A stretch of 64,000 nt of DNA from Streptomyces plumbidurans (GTDB lineage Bacteria > Actinomycetota > Actinomycetes > Streptomycetales > Streptomycetaceae): positions 55,888-119,887 of the forward strand of contig NZ_JAFJSY010000029.1 in the NCBI RefSeq assembly GCF_019857225.1. Reading direction: 5' to 3'. Shown piece by piece: positions 1-8,500 of the stretch. Under the pieces are notes generated by a model. The model made no database searches, was not told the origin of the DNA, and worked only from the letters and a program-made list of their open reading frames with translations. Each line of letters opens with the position of its first letter. Positions within the stretch are counted from its first letter, which is position 1. Made by a program: the position numbers and the translations under genes.

Positions 1-516
1 GACGCGCAGTTGGGCCAGGGTGCCGGTCTTGGCCTCCTCCCGTGCCAGCAGCAGTGCCTGCAGATTGGACTGCGTGCCGCCGGAGGTGAACACACCGTCG
101 GCGTTCTCGCCGAGGCCGATCCGGGCGGCGGTCCAGTCGATGAGCCGGCGCTCGATCAGGGTGCCGCCGGCCGACTGGTCCCAGGTGTCCAGGGAGGAGT
201 TGACGGCGGACAGGACGGCCTCGCCGAGCACGGCCGGGATGACGACCGGGCAGTTGAGGTGGGCGAGGTAGCGGGGGTGGTGGAAGTAGACGGCGTCGCG
301 GAGGTAGACCTCCTCCAGCTCGTCGAGCACGGCGGTGGTGTCGTGCAGCGGACGGTCGAGGTCGATCCGCTCGATGCGCGGCGCGAGGGCGTCGACCGTG
401 ACGCCGGTGAACGGACGTTTGGTGGCGGCCAGTTGGGCGGCCACCCGCTCGATGCCTTCGGTCACGGAGTGGCGGTACTGCTCAGCGGTCGTGTCATTGA
501 GCAGGTGCGAGCGCAT
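1..516 (-). CDS. desA: DesA, lysine decarboxylase of desferrioxamine biosynthesis (5' part only)
   Basis: PLP-dependent decarboxylase that turns L-lysine into cadaverine, the first step of desferrioxamine siderophore synthesis. The first 172 residues are visible before the window edge. They include YFHHPRYLAHLNCP, SAGGTLIERRLIDW and the PLP-phosphate-cup stretch FTSGGTQSNLQALLLAR, typical of the aromatic-L-amino-acid decarboxylase/DesA family; the PLP lysine lies outside the window. The start is ATG at 514-516, eight bases after a GGAGGA ribosome site. It lies 54 bp downstream of the siderophore-reductase gene on the same strand, with a near-perfect iron box in the gap, so iron-DmdR repression is expected. 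The specific name rests on the match to remembered Streptomyces DesA and on the adjacent desE. Confidence 0.93.
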   Translation of the reverse strand, partial: MRSHLLNDTTAEQYRHSVTEGIERVAAQLAATKRPFTGVTVDALAPRIERIDLDRPLHDTTAVLDELEEVYLRDAVYFHHPRYLAHLNCPVVIPAVLGEAVLSAVNSSLDTWDQSAGGTLIERRLIDWTAARIGLGENADGVFTSGGTQSNLQALLLAREEAKTGTLAQLRV

Positions 517-554
517 GAGGGATGTCCTCCGGTGGGGCTGCGGGGGCAACTGAA

Positions 555-575
555 CTTAGGTTAGCCTAACCTAAG
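555..575. promoter_or_regulatory. DmdR/IdeR iron box upstream of desA
   Basis: The 19-bp core TTAGGTTAGCCTAACCTAA (556-574) is a dyad with 10-bp perfect arms (555-564 and 566-575) around one central base. It fits the actinobacterial iron-box consensus closely. It sits in front of desA and also covers the stop codon of the upstream siderophore-interacting protein (571-573). Confidence 0.93.
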
Positions 576-1407
576 TAACATTGGTGCGCAGCTGTTCCTC
601 GCTCATGCCCCGTCGCCAGTAGCCGACGAAGGTCACCCGCCGCCGGTCGATCCCGCGTTCACCGACCAGATGCCGGCGCAGCTGCTTCACCATGGCGCTC
701 TCGCCCGCGATCCAGGCGTACGTGCGCTGTGCGTCGGGGAGTTGTGTGCCGCGAAGGGCGTCGAGGGCCATGGGGGACCCCTCGGTGCCGCTCGCGTCCC
801 CGACCAGCCAGGTGATCTCGGCGTCGGCCTCGGTCGGCAGATCCTGGATGTCGCCGGGGTCGTGCACCTCCAGCCAGACCCGGGCGCGGGTGCCGGGCGG
901 CAGTGATTCGAGGATGGCGGAGACGGCCGGAACGGCGGTCTCGTCGCCCCAGATCAGCGTCAGCTCGGTGTCGTTCGGCGGCCGGAAGCGGATGGCGCGG
1001 TTGTCCGCGAGCGCGGGGCCCAGCAGGACGACGCGGTCGCCCGAGGAGGCCCGCGTGGCCCAGCGCGAGGCGGGCCCCGCCGGGGTGTGCAGCACGAAGT
1101 CGATGTCGATCTCGTCGGGATCGCGGCGCAGCGCCCGCAGGGTGTACGAGCGCATCACCGCCCGTACGCCGTCCGGCAGTTCACGCCACGCCTGCCACCA
1201 GCCGTCCCCCAGCTCGTACGGCACGGCGGGCTTCTCCTGGCCGGGATGCGGCAGGAACAGCGACAGGGACTGGTCACGCCCGTCGGAGAGGAAGTACCGC
1301 AGATCCTCCCCCGCAAGAGTCACCCGAACCAGAGACGGCCCGAGCCGCCGCGTCCGTACAACCTGCAGAGCGAAGAACCGAAACGGGGCAGCAACAGCGG
1401 TAGTCAT
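571..1407 (-). CDS. siderophore-interacting protein (FAD-dependent ferric-siderophore reductase)
   Basis: 278 residues of the SIP/ViuB flavin reductase family, which releases iron from imported ferric siderophores in the cytoplasm. Seen are the FAD-binding MRSYTLRAL motif, the following IDIDFVLHTP...GPASRWA segment (FAD-binding_9) and a C-terminal NAD(P)H-domain stretch TYAWIAGESAMVKQLRRHLV. Start ATG at 1405-1407 has an AGGAG site seven bases upstream; an in-frame start 18 bases further up lacks one. It lies between desE and desA on the same strand, which supports a role in desferrioxamine iron release. Its TAG stop lies inside the desA iron box. Confidence 0.93.
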   Translation of the reverse strand: MTTAVAAPFRFFALQVVRTRRLGPSLVRVTLAGEDLRYFLSDGRDQSLSLFLPHPGQEKPAVPYELGDGWWQAWRELPDGVRAVMRSYTLRALRRDPDEIDIDFVLHTPAGPASRWATRASSGDRVVLLGPALADNRAIRFRPPNDTELTLIWGDETAVPAVSAILESLPPGTRARVWLEVHDPGDIQDLPTEADAEITWLVGDASGTEGSPMALDALRGTQLPDAQRTYAWIAGESAMVKQLRRHLVGERGIDRRRVTFVGYWRRGMSEEQLRTNVT

Positions 1408-1446
1408 GGGGAACTCCTGAAACACCGTCAGGGGATACGTACCTCA

Positions 1447-1515
1447 GGGGCGCGGGGCTGTATCGATATGCGGCTCCGCCGCGTGGGCGCGACCAGCCAC
1501 GACGAACCCGCAGCC
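1447..1515. repeat. dispersed GC-rich intergenic element, copy 1
   Basis: Begins with GGGGCGCGGGG (1447-1457), contains a small GCGGC-TCC-GCCGC hairpin and ends in GGGCGCGACCAGCCACGACG plus an ACCCGCAGCC tail. The same head and the CGCGACCA(A/G)CCACG tail recur at 61628-61664. It fills the gap between desE and the reductase gene. I recall similar elements between genes in many Streptomyces chromosomes; function unknown. Confidence 0.6.
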
Positions 1516-1532
1516 ACCCACGACGCCCAGCC

Positions 1533-2576
1533 TCAGCTGACTTTCTTCGCCTTCTCCAGCGCTTCGGCGAGGCTCGTGAGAAGGGGGGTGCACTTGTCGT
1601 AGGACAGGATCGGCTCGGGGGAGCGCGCAATGACCTGCCCGGCCTTGACCGCGGGGAGCTTCTTCCACGTGGCCCTGGTGATGTGGGCCGGCTGGATCGC
1701 CGAGGTGCGGTCGTCCATCATGATGATGTCCGCCGCGTACTTGTCGACGTTCTCCCAGCTCAGCGACTCGTACCAGCCGCCGCCCTTGGCCTTCGCCTTC
1801 TCCGGCGGCTCGACGAAGTTCACGCCGAGCGCCTTGAAGTACTCCAGGTCGACGGAGAGGTTGGTGCCGGAGACGTAGAAGAGCGTGTCGGCGGCGGAGG
1901 CGGCCATCACCTTGATGTCCGGCTTGGCCTTCGCGGCCTTGCGCAGGCGGGCGGCGGCCTCCTCGAACCTCTTCTTGGCGTCCGTGACCTTGGGCGCCTT
2001 CATGTCCGCGCCGAGCGACTGGGCCAGCGCCCACATCCGCTGCAGCGGTTCGGTCAGCTGGCGGTCGTAGACGGAGATGCCGACGCTGGGGGCCAGCTGG
2101 GCGATCTTGTCCTTGGAGGCCTCGGGGACGTACCAGAGGGTGCCGGCGCCGTCGAACATCGTGCTGATGAGCACGTCGGGCGCGAGGGCCGCGTACTTCT
2201 CGACGTTGAACTGGTCCCAGACGTTGCCGAGGATCGTGACCTTGCTGATGTCCATGTCGCCGGCCTGGACGTCGGGCTTGCCGTCCGTGGTCTTCGTGGG
2301 GCCGAACACGCCCTTGACGGAGATGCCGTAGTCGTAGAGCGCGGCGGCGACGCCGGTGAACGCGACGATGTTCCTGGGCGTCTCGTCGAGCTTCACCGTC
2401 TTGCCGCGGTCGTCCTTGAACGACCACGGGCCGGACTTGCCGGCCATCGTCGCGTCGGAGCCGCCGCTTTTCGCGTCGTCGTCCCCGCAGGCGGCCAGCG
2501 CGGCACCGAGGCCGAGGGCGCCGCCGGCGGCCAGGATGCCGCGTCGGGTGAGATGGGTGGCTCGGGCGTTGGACAT
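1533..2576 (-). CDS. desE: DesE, ferrioxamine-binding lipoprotein
   Basis: 347-residue iron-siderophore ABC substrate-binding protein (Fe/B12 periplasmic-binding fold). The N-terminus has a twin-arginine-like THLTRRGILAAGG stretch and a lipobox LAAC with the lipidated Cys at residue 30, so it is exported and membrane anchored. The mature part begins GPWSFKDDRGKTVKLDETPRN, typical of this family. Start ATG 2574-2576 is chosen because it places the signal peptide correctly; an upstream in-frame start at 2618 would add 14 unlikely residues. It is the first gene of a desE-reductase-desA run and has its own iron box at 2627-2645, so it should be derepressed by iron starvation. Confidence 0.94.
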   Translation of the reverse strand: MSNARATHLTRRGILAAGGALGLGAALAACGDDDAKSGGSDATMAGKSGPWSFKDDRGKTVKLDETPRNIVAFTGVAAALYDYGISVKGVFGPTKTTDGKPDVQAGDMDISKVTILGNVWDQFNVEKYAALAPDVLISTMFDGAGTLWYVPEASKDKIAQLAPSVGISVYDRQLTEPLQRMWALAQSLGADMKAPKVTDAKKRFEEAAARLRKAAKAKPDIKVMAASAADTLFYVSGTNLSVDLEYFKALGVNFVEPPEKAKAKGGGWYESLSWENVDKYAADIIMMDDRTSAIQPAHITRATWKKLPAVKAGQVIARSPEPILSYDKCTPLLTSLAEALEKAKKVS

Positions 2577-2626
2577 GGTGTGGCTGCTTTCGAACGGGGC
2601 GGAACGCCCGCCGGACAAGTTCGAAC

Positions 2627-2645
2627 GTAGGTTAGCCTAACCTCA
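2627..2645. promoter_or_regulatory. DmdR/IdeR iron box upstream of desE
   Basis: GTAGGTTAGCCTAACCTCA matches the perfect box at 556-574 at 17 of 19 positions and keeps the central TAGGTTAGCCTAACCT dyad. It lies 51-69 bp upstream of the desE start, where a repressor would cover the promoter. Confidence 0.9.
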
Positions 2646-2698
2646 GTACGTGTCCAGGGGTAGGGGCGCTCCGCGGCCCGTCGGACCCTGCTGCGGGC

Positions 2699-3859
2699 TC
2701 AGCCGGTGAGCCCCAACTCCCGTGCGATCAGCATCCGTTGCACCTCGCTCGTGCCCTCGCCGATCTCCAGGATCTTGGAGTCGCGCCACATGCGGGCCAC
2801 CGGGTACTCGTTCATGAAGCCGTAGCCGCCGTGGATCTGGGTGGCGTCACGGGCGTTGTCGACGGCGACCGTGGAGGAGTGCAGCTTGGCGAGGGCGGCC
2901 TCCTTCTTGAAGGGGGCGCCGGACACCAGCCGGGCGGCCGCGTCCCGCCACGCGAGCCGGGCGGTGTGTGCCTTCATCTCCATGTCGGCGATCTTGAACT
3001 GGATGGCCTGGTTGGCGCCGATGGGCCGCCCGAAGGCGTGCCGCTCCTTGGCGTACTTCACCGACTCGTCCACACAGCCCTGGGCGAGGCCGGTGGCGAG
3101 GGCGGCGATGGCGACGCGGCCCTCGTCCAGGATCCGCAGGAACTGGGCGTAGCCGCGGCCCTGCTCGCCGAGGAGGTTGGCGGCGGGCACCCGCACGTCC
3201 TGGAAGGACAGCTCGCGGGTGTCCGAGGCGTTCCAGCCCACCTTCGAGTACGGCGCCGCCACGGTGAAGCCGGGGGTGCCGGACGGGACGATGATCGACG
3301 AGATCAGCGGCCTGCCGTCCGGCTTGCGGCCGGTGACCGCGGTGACGGTGACCAGGCCCGTGATGTCCGTGCCCGAGTTGGTGATGAAGCACTTGGTGCC
3401 GTTGATCACCCATTCGTCGGTCGACTCGTCGAGGCGGGCCGTCGTGCGGGTCGCGCCCGCGTCCGAGCCGCCGTCGGGCTCGGTGAGGCCGAACGCGCCG
3501 AGGATCTCGCCCGCGCACAGCCGCGGCAGCCACTCGCGCTTCTGCTCCTCGGTGCCGAACAGATGGATCGGCATGGCGCCCAGCGAGACACCGGCCTCCA
3601 GGGTGATGGCCACCGAGGAGTCGACGCGGGCCAGCTCCTCCAGCGCGATGCCGAGCGCCAGATAGTCGCCGCCCATGCCGCCGTGCTCCTCGGGGAACGG
3701 CAGTCCGAACAGGCCCATGCGGCCCATCTCGCGGACGATCTCGTAGGGGAACTCGTGGTGCTCGTAGAAATCGCCGATCTTGGGCGCCACCACGTCGTGG
3801 GCGAACGCCTCGACGGTGCGGCGCAGTTCTTCGAGCTCGGGGGAGAGACGGAAGTCCAT
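2699..3859 (-). CDS. acdH: acyl-CoA dehydrogenase (branched/short-chain, AcdH type)
   Basis: 386-residue flavoprotein that alpha,beta-dehydrogenates acyl-CoAs. Seen: ACAD N-domain, substrate/FAD stretch FGLTEPDGGSDAGATRT, the RHAFGRPI helix and C-terminal QIHGGYGFMNEYP...EIGEGTSEVQR, in which the EGT glutamate is the usual catalytic base. True isovaleryl-CoA dehydrogenases usually have Gly there, so a broader short/branched-chain substrate range is likely, as I recall for Streptomyces AcdH. I chose ATG 3857-3859; a GTG at 3866-3868 overlaps the upstream stop (GTGA) but sits only two bases after the GAGGAG site. Last gene of the carboxylase/HMG-CoA lyase operon. Confidence 0.9.
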   Translation of the reverse strand: MDFRLSPELEELRRTVEAFAHDVVAPKIGDFYEHHEFPYEIVREMGRMGLFGLPFPEEHGGMGGDYLALGIALEELARVDSSVAITLEAGVSLGAMPIHLFGTEEQKREWLPRLCAGEILGAFGLTEPDGGSDAGATRTTARLDESTDEWVINGTKCFITNSGTDITGLVTVTAVTGRKPDGRPLISSIIVPSGTPGFTVAAPYSKVGWNASDTRELSFQDVRVPAANLLGEQGRGYAQFLRILDEGRVAIAALATGLAQGCVDESVKYAKERHAFGRPIGANQAIQFKIADMEMKAHTARLAWRDAAARLVSGAPFKKEAALAKLHSSTVAVDNARDATQIHGGYGFMNEYPVARMWRDSKILEIGEGTSEVQRMLIARELGLTG

Positions 3860-3864
3860 GACGG

Positions 3865-4842
3865 TCACTGCTCCTCAGGGGCCTCGGCGGCCTGGTCGGC
3901 CTCGCTGTCCTTGTGGGACAGGGCGCTAACGGTGCGGGACGGGCTGGGTCGGCCCAGTTGTTCGGCCATCCACGCGCTGGTGGCGACGAGGCGGCCGAGG
4001 TCGACTCCGGTGTCGATGCCGAGACCCCGCAGCATCCACACGAGGTCTTCGGTGGCGAGATTGCCGGTGGCCGACTTGGCGAACGGGCAGCCGCCGAGGC
4101 CGCCCGCCGAGGCGTCGACCGTGGTGACGCCGTGCTCCAGGGCGGCGTAGGTGTTGGCCAGTGCCTGGCCGTAGGTGTCGTGGAAGTGGACGCCGATGAC
4201 GTCGGTCGCCACGCCCGCCTCGTTCAGGAGGGAGAGCAGTCGGCGTACATGGCCGGGGGTCGCGACGCCGATGGTGTCGCCGAGGCTCAGCTCGTCGCAG
4301 CCCATGTCCGTCAGCGCCTTGCAGACCCGGACCACCTGGGGCAGCGGGACCGGGCCCTCCCAGGGGTCGCCGAAGCACATGGAGACATAGCCGCGGACGT
4401 GCGCGCCCTCGTCCTTGGCGTGCCGGACCACCGGGTCGAACACGGCGAGGGACTCCTCGACCGTGCGGTTGAGGTTGGCCTTGGCGAAGGACTCGGTGGC
4501 GCTGGCGAAGACGGCGACCCGGCGGGCGCCGAGGGCGAGGGCGCGGTCGAGGCCGCGCCGGTTGGGCACCAGGACGGGCAGCTCGACCGGCAGGCCGGCC
4601 ACGAGCGGGAACAGCTGCTCGGCGTCGGCGAGTTGGGGCACCCACTTGGGGTGCACGAAGCTCGTCGCCTCGATCCTCGTCAGGCCCGCCTCGGCCAGGC
4701 GGTGGATGAACTCCGCCTTCACCTGCGTCGGGACCGTGCCCTTCTCGTTCTGCAGGCCGTCGCGGGCGCCGACCTCGTGGATGCGCACCCGGGCGGGCAG
4801 GCCTTCGGCCCCGACCGCCATCGGGAGTTGCTGCACGGTCAT
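3865..4842 (-). CDS. hydroxymethylglutaryl-CoA lyase
   Basis: 325 residues, HMGL-like TIM barrel that cleaves HMG-CoA to acetoacetate and acetyl-CoA, the last step of leucine breakdown. Seen: RIHEVGARDGLQNEKG near the N-terminus (catalytic Arg and Asp region), metal-ligand pair in IGVHFHDTYGQALAN and the signature GLGGCPFAKSATGNLATEDL with its catalytic Cys. Start ATG 4840-4842 overlaps the TGA of the biotin carboxylase gene (ATGA), so translation is probably coupled. Its position between a methylcrotonyl-type carboxylase and an acyl-CoA dehydrogenase makes the leucine-pathway role strong. Confidence 0.93.
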   Translation of the reverse strand: MTVQQLPMAVGAEGLPARVRIHEVGARDGLQNEKGTVPTQVKAEFIHRLAEAGLTRIEATSFVHPKWVPQLADAEQLFPLVAGLPVELPVLVPNRRGLDRALALGARRVAVFASATESFAKANLNRTVEESLAVFDPVVRHAKDEGAHVRGYVSMCFGDPWEGPVPLPQVVRVCKALTDMGCDELSLGDTIGVATPGHVRRLLSLLNEAGVATDVIGVHFHDTYGQALANTYAALEHGVTTVDASAGGLGGCPFAKSATGNLATEDLVWMLRGLGIDTGVDLGRLVATSAWMAEQLGRPSPSRTVSALSHKDSEADQAAEAPEEQ

Positions 4843-6776
4843 TTCTCCGCCTCCTCGTGCGGTGCGATCACGGCCAGCACCTGGTCCATGGCGACCGTCG
4901 TGCCCGGCGCCACGTCCAGTTCGGCGACCGTGCCGGCATGCGGGGCGGAGATGACGTGCTCCATCTTCATCGCCTCGACGACCAGCAGACTCTGACCGGC
5001 GCTCACCTCGTCCCCGACGGCGACCTTCACCACGGTGACCGTGCCCGGCATGGGCGCGGTCAGCGAGTCGGCACCGGCGTGCCCGGCGCCCGTGAGGGAC
5101 GCGGCGACCGGGTCGTGGTCGCGCACCTGCCAGGCGTCGCCGTCGCGGCCGAGCCAGTCGGCGGCGCGGTGGAAGGTGTGGCGCACCCCGTCGAGGGTGA
5201 CCGTCACCTCGTCACCGGTGACGGTGTGGGCGCCGCGCGCGACGTGCTCGACGGGCTCGAACCCGGGCACGCGCAGGTCGAAGGCGAGGGGCTTGGACGG
5301 TCCGCCCATGCGCCACCCGCTGGGCACGGAGAAGGGGTCCTGCCAGCCCTCCGCGCGCGGCCGCAGCGCCTCCTGACGCACGGCCGCCGCCGCCTCGTAC
5401 ACCTCGTCCGGTACGTCGGTGGGGACCAGGCCGTCCACCTCGCGCTCCACCAGACCGGTGTCCAACTCGCCCGCCACCACGGCCGGGTGGGCCAGCAGGC
5501 GGCGCAGGAACCCGGCATTGGTCGGCACGCCCAGCGTCACCGTCCCGGCGAGGGCCGCCCGCAGCTTCCTGAGCGCCGTCTCCCGGTCCGGTCCGTAGGC
5601 GATCACCTTGGACAGCATCGGGTCGTAGAGGCTGCCGACCTCGGTGCCCTCGCTGAGCCCGGAGTCGGTGCGGACGCCGTCGCCCTCGGGCTCGCGCAGC
5701 CTCAGGACCGCGCCGCCGGACGGCAGGAAGCCGCGCGCGCCCTCCTTGACGGACACGGTCTCCGCGCAGATACGTGCCTCCACCGCGTGCCCGGTGAGCC
5801 GGACGTCGTCCTGCGTGAACGTAAGCGGCTCGCCCGCCGCCACCCGCAGCTGCCACTCCACCAGGTCCAGGCCCGTGACCAGCTCGGTGACCGGGTGCTC
5901 GACCTGGAGGCGGGTGTTCATCTCCATGAAGTAGTACGAGGACGGGTCGCCGCCCGGCACGATGAACTCCACCGTGCCCGCGCCGCGGTAGCCGCAGGAG
6001 CGGGCCGCCTGCACGGCCGCCTCGCCCATCGCCGCGCGCGTGGCCTCGTCCAGGAGCACGCTGGGCGCCTCCTCGACGAGCTTCTGGTGGCGGCGCTGCA
6101 GGGAGCACTCGCGCTCTCCCAGGTGCACCACGTGACCATGGCCGTCGGCCATGACCTGGATCTCGATGTGCCGGGGACGGTCCACCCACCGCTCGACGAG
6201 GAGCGTGTCGTCCCCGAAGGAGGCGCGGGCCTCGCGGCGGGCCGCGGCGATCTCCTCGTCCAGCACCGCGAGGTCGCGGACCAGCCGCATGCCCTTGCCG
6301 CCGCCGCCCGCCGAGGGCTTGAGCAGCACCGGTGCACCCAACTCGCGTGCTGCCGCCGCCAGTTCGGGGTCGCGGCCGCCGGGGACGACCGGGACGCCCG
6401 CCGCTTTCACCGTCTCCTTTGCGCGGATCTTGTCGCCCATCAGGGAGATCGCGTCGGCGGGCGGCCCGATGAAGACCAGCCCGGCGTCGGCGCACGCGCG
6501 CGCGAAGCCGGCGTTCTCCGCGAGGAAGCCGTACCCGGGGTGGACGGCCTGGGCGCCGGTGCGGGCGGCGGCCTGAAGCAGCCGCTCCACCGACAGATAG
6601 CTCTCGGCCGCCGGGGCCGGGCCGATGCGCACCGCCGTGTCGGCCTCGCGCACATGGCGTGCGTCGGCGTCCGCGTCGGAGAAGACGGCCACCGAGCGCA
6701 CGCCCAGCGAGCGGAGCGTACGGATCACGCGGACGGCGATCTCGCCCCGGTTGGCCACGAGCACTGTGTCGAACAT
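4839..6776 (-). CDS. biotin-dependent acyl-CoA carboxylase alpha subunit (methylcrotonyl-CoA type)
   Basis: 645 residues combining biotin carboxylase and biotin carrier domains. Seen in order: LVANRGEIAVRVIRTL, ATP-grasp glycine loop SAGGGGKGMRLV, GERECSLQRRHQKLVEEAP, EMNTRLQVEHPVTE and a C-terminal biotinyl domain with EAMKMEHV, the biotinylated lysine being about residue 604. Start ATG 6774-6776 follows GGAGGGG by about five bases and lies 11 bp after the stop of the beta-subunit gene. The immediate partner and the downstream HMG-CoA lyase favour methylcrotonyl-CoA (leucine) over acetyl- or propionyl-CoA, but sequence alone does not prove the substrate. Confidence 0.92.
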   Translation of the reverse strand: MFDTVLVANRGEIAVRVIRTLRSLGVRSVAVFSDADADARHVREADTAVRIGPAPAAESYLSVERLLQAAARTGAQAVHPGYGFLAENAGFARACADAGLVFIGPPADAISLMGDKIRAKETVKAAGVPVVPGGRDPELAAAARELGAPVLLKPSAGGGGKGMRLVRDLAVLDEEIAAARREARASFGDDTLLVERWVDRPRHIEIQVMADGHGHVVHLGERECSLQRRHQKLVEEAPSVLLDEATRAAMGEAAVQAARSCGYRGAGTVEFIVPGGDPSSYYFMEMNTRLQVEHPVTELVTGLDLVEWQLRVAAGEPLTFTQDDVRLTGHAVEARICAETVSVKEGARGFLPSGGAVLRLREPEGDGVRTDSGLSEGTEVGSLYDPMLSKVIAYGPDRETALRKLRAALAGTVTLGVPTNAGFLRRLLAHPAVVAGELDTGLVEREVDGLVPTDVPDEVYEAAAAVRQEALRPRAEGWQDPFSVPSGWRMGGPSKPLAFDLRVPGFEPVEHVARGAHTVTGDEVTVTLDGVRHTFHRAADWLGRDGDAWQVRDHDPVAASLTGAGHAGADSLTAPMPGTVTVVKVAVGDEVSAGQSLLVVEAMKMEHVISAPHAGTVAELDVAPGTTVAMDQVLAVIAPHEEAEK

Positions 6777-6787
6777 GGGTCCCCTCC

Positions 6788-8404
6788 TCACATCCTGAAG
6801 ACGCCGAACTGGGGCTCACCCAGAGGCGCGTTGGCACAGGCGGTCAGCGCGAGACCCAGCACCTGGCGGGTCTCCAGCGGCTCGATGACGCCGTCGTCCC
6901 AGAGCCGGGCGGTGGCGTAGTAGGCGTTGCCCTGGCGCTCGTACTGCTGCCGGATCGGCGCCTTGAAGGACTCCTCGTCCTCGGCCGGCCAGTCCTCGCC
7001 GCGGGCCTCCAACTGGTCGCGCTTGACGGTCGCGAGGACGGAGGCGGCCTGCTCGCCGCCCATGACGGAGATCTTGGCGTTGGGCCACATCCACAGGAAG
7101 CGGGGGGAGTAGGCCCGGCCGCACATCGAGTAGTTGCCCGCGCCGTACGAACCGCCGACCACGACCGTCAGCTTCGGCACGCGCGTGCAGGCCACCGCCG
7201 TGACCATCTTGGCGCCGTGCTTGGCGATGCCGCCCGCCTCGTAGTCCCTGCCGACCATGAAGCCCGAGATGTTCTGCAGGAACACCAGCGGGATGCCGCG
7301 CTGGTCGCACAGCTCGATGAAGTGGGCGCCCTTCTGGGCCGATTCGGAGAACAGGATGCCGTTGTTGGCGACGATCCCCACCGGGTGGCCGTGGATGCGG
7401 GCGAAGCCGGTGACCAGGGTCTGCCCGAACTCCGCCTTGAACTCGGCGAAACGGGAGCCGTCGACCACGCGCGCGATGACCTCCCGTACGTCGTACGGGG
7501 TGCGGGAGTCCACCGGCACCGCGCCGTACAGACCGTGCGGGTCGACCTTGGGCTCGACCGCCTGGCGCACCTCCCAGGGCAGTGCCCCGCGCGCGGGCAG
7601 GGTGGCCGCGATGTTGCGCACGATCCGCAGCGCGTGCGCGTCGTCCTCCGCGAGATGGTCCGTCACGCCCGAGATCCTGGAGTGCACCTCGCCGCCGCCC
7701 AGCTCCTCGGCGGTCACCACCTCGCCGGTGGCGGCCTTCACCAGGGGCGGGCCGCCCAGGAAGATCGTGCCCTGGTTGCGGACGATGACCGCCTCGTCGC
7801 TCATCGCCGGGACATACGCGCCGCCGGCCGTGCACGAGCCGAGGACCGCGGCGATCTGCGGGATGCCGGCCCCGGACATGCGGGCCTGGTTGTAGAAGAT
7901 CCGCCCGAAGTGCTCCCGGTCCGGGAAGACCTCGTCCTGCATGGGCAGGAAGGCGCCGCCGGAGTCGACCAGGTAGATGCACGGCAGGCGGTTCTCCAGG
8001 GCCACCTCCTGGGCGCGCAGGTGCTTCTTCACCGTCATCGGGTAGTACGTGCCGCCCTTGACGGTGGCGTCGTTGGCGACGATCACGCACTCGCGTCCGC
8101 TCACCCGGCCGATCCCGGCGATCACGCCCGCGGCCGGTGCCGCCCCCTCGTACATCCCGTCGGCCGCGAGGGGGGCCAGCTCCAGGAAGGGCGAGCCCTG
8201 GTCGAGCAGCGTGTCCACCCGGTCCCTCGGCAGCAGCTTCCCGCGCGCGGTGTGCCTGGCGCGCGCCCGCTCGCCGCCGCCGAGCCGCGCCGCGGCCAGC
8301 TTGCCGCGCAGCTCCTCGACGAGCGCCAGGTGCGCCGCCTCATTGGCCCGCCAGGCCTCCGACGCGGGGTCGGCCGCGCTCGTCAGCTCCGGTGCCTCGT
8401 GCAT
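6788..8404 (-). CDS. acyl-CoA carboxylase beta subunit (carboxyltransferase, methylcrotonyl-CoA type)
   Basis: 538 residues, crotonase-fold carboxyltransferase that moves CO2 from carboxybiotin to the acyl-CoA. Seen: CIYLVDSGGAFLPMQDEVFP followed by HFGRIFYNQARMSG, which resembles eukaryotic MCC beta closely, then the oxyanion-hole segment AVLGSCTAGGAYVPAMSDE and a second-half VANNGILFSESAQKGAHFIELC. Start ATG 8402-8404. First gene of the minus-strand catabolic operon; its promoter region (8405-8500) is shared with the divergent TetR gene and carries two GTTAA-N6-(C/T)TAAC dyads. Substrate assignment is by motif and context. Confidence 0.92.
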   Translation of the reverse strand: MHEAPELTSAADPASEAWRANEAAHLALVEELRGKLAAARLGGGERARARHTARGKLLPRDRVDTLLDQGSPFLELAPLAADGMYEGAAPAAGVIAGIGRVSGRECVIVANDATVKGGTYYPMTVKKHLRAQEVALENRLPCIYLVDSGGAFLPMQDEVFPDREHFGRIFYNQARMSGAGIPQIAAVLGSCTAGGAYVPAMSDEAVIVRNQGTIFLGGPPLVKAATGEVVTAEELGGGEVHSRISGVTDHLAEDDAHALRIVRNIAATLPARGALPWEVRQAVEPKVDPHGLYGAVPVDSRTPYDVREVIARVVDGSRFAEFKAEFGQTLVTGFARIHGHPVGIVANNGILFSESAQKGAHFIELCDQRGIPLVFLQNISGFMVGRDYEAGGIAKHGAKMVTAVACTRVPKLTVVVGGSYGAGNYSMCGRAYSPRFLWMWPNAKISVMGGEQAASVLATVKRDQLEARGEDWPAEDEESFKAPIRQQYERQGNAYYATARLWDDGVIEPLETRQVLGLALTACANAPLGEPQFGVFRM

Positions 8405-8434
8405 CCTGCGGTACCCCTCACCCAGTGATCGACT

Positions 8435-8478
8435 GTTAATGAGCGTTAACCATCTCCCATAGGTTAACGACCGCTAAC
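8435..8478. promoter_or_regulatory. two tandem dyads, likely operators of the divergent TetR regulator
   Basis: GTTAATGAGCGTTAAC (8435-8450) and GTTAACGACCGCTAAC (8463-8478) share GTTAA..G..CG.TAAC and are spaced 28 bp centre to centre. They lie between the carboxylase start (8404) and the TetR start (8501), so one regulator could control both directions. Binding is inferred from symmetry and position. Confidence 0.75.
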
Positions 8479-8500
8479 CTCCCTGTCTAGAATTGCCCTC
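8464..8500 (+). promoter_or_regulatory. promoter for a leaderless TetR transcript
   Basis: TTAACG (8464-8469) and TAGAAT (8488-8493) are spaced 18 bp. The -10 hexamer ends seven bases before the ATG at 8501 and there is no ribosome site, so transcription should start at or next to the start codon. The -35 lies inside the second dyad, which predicts autorepression. Confidence 0.6.
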
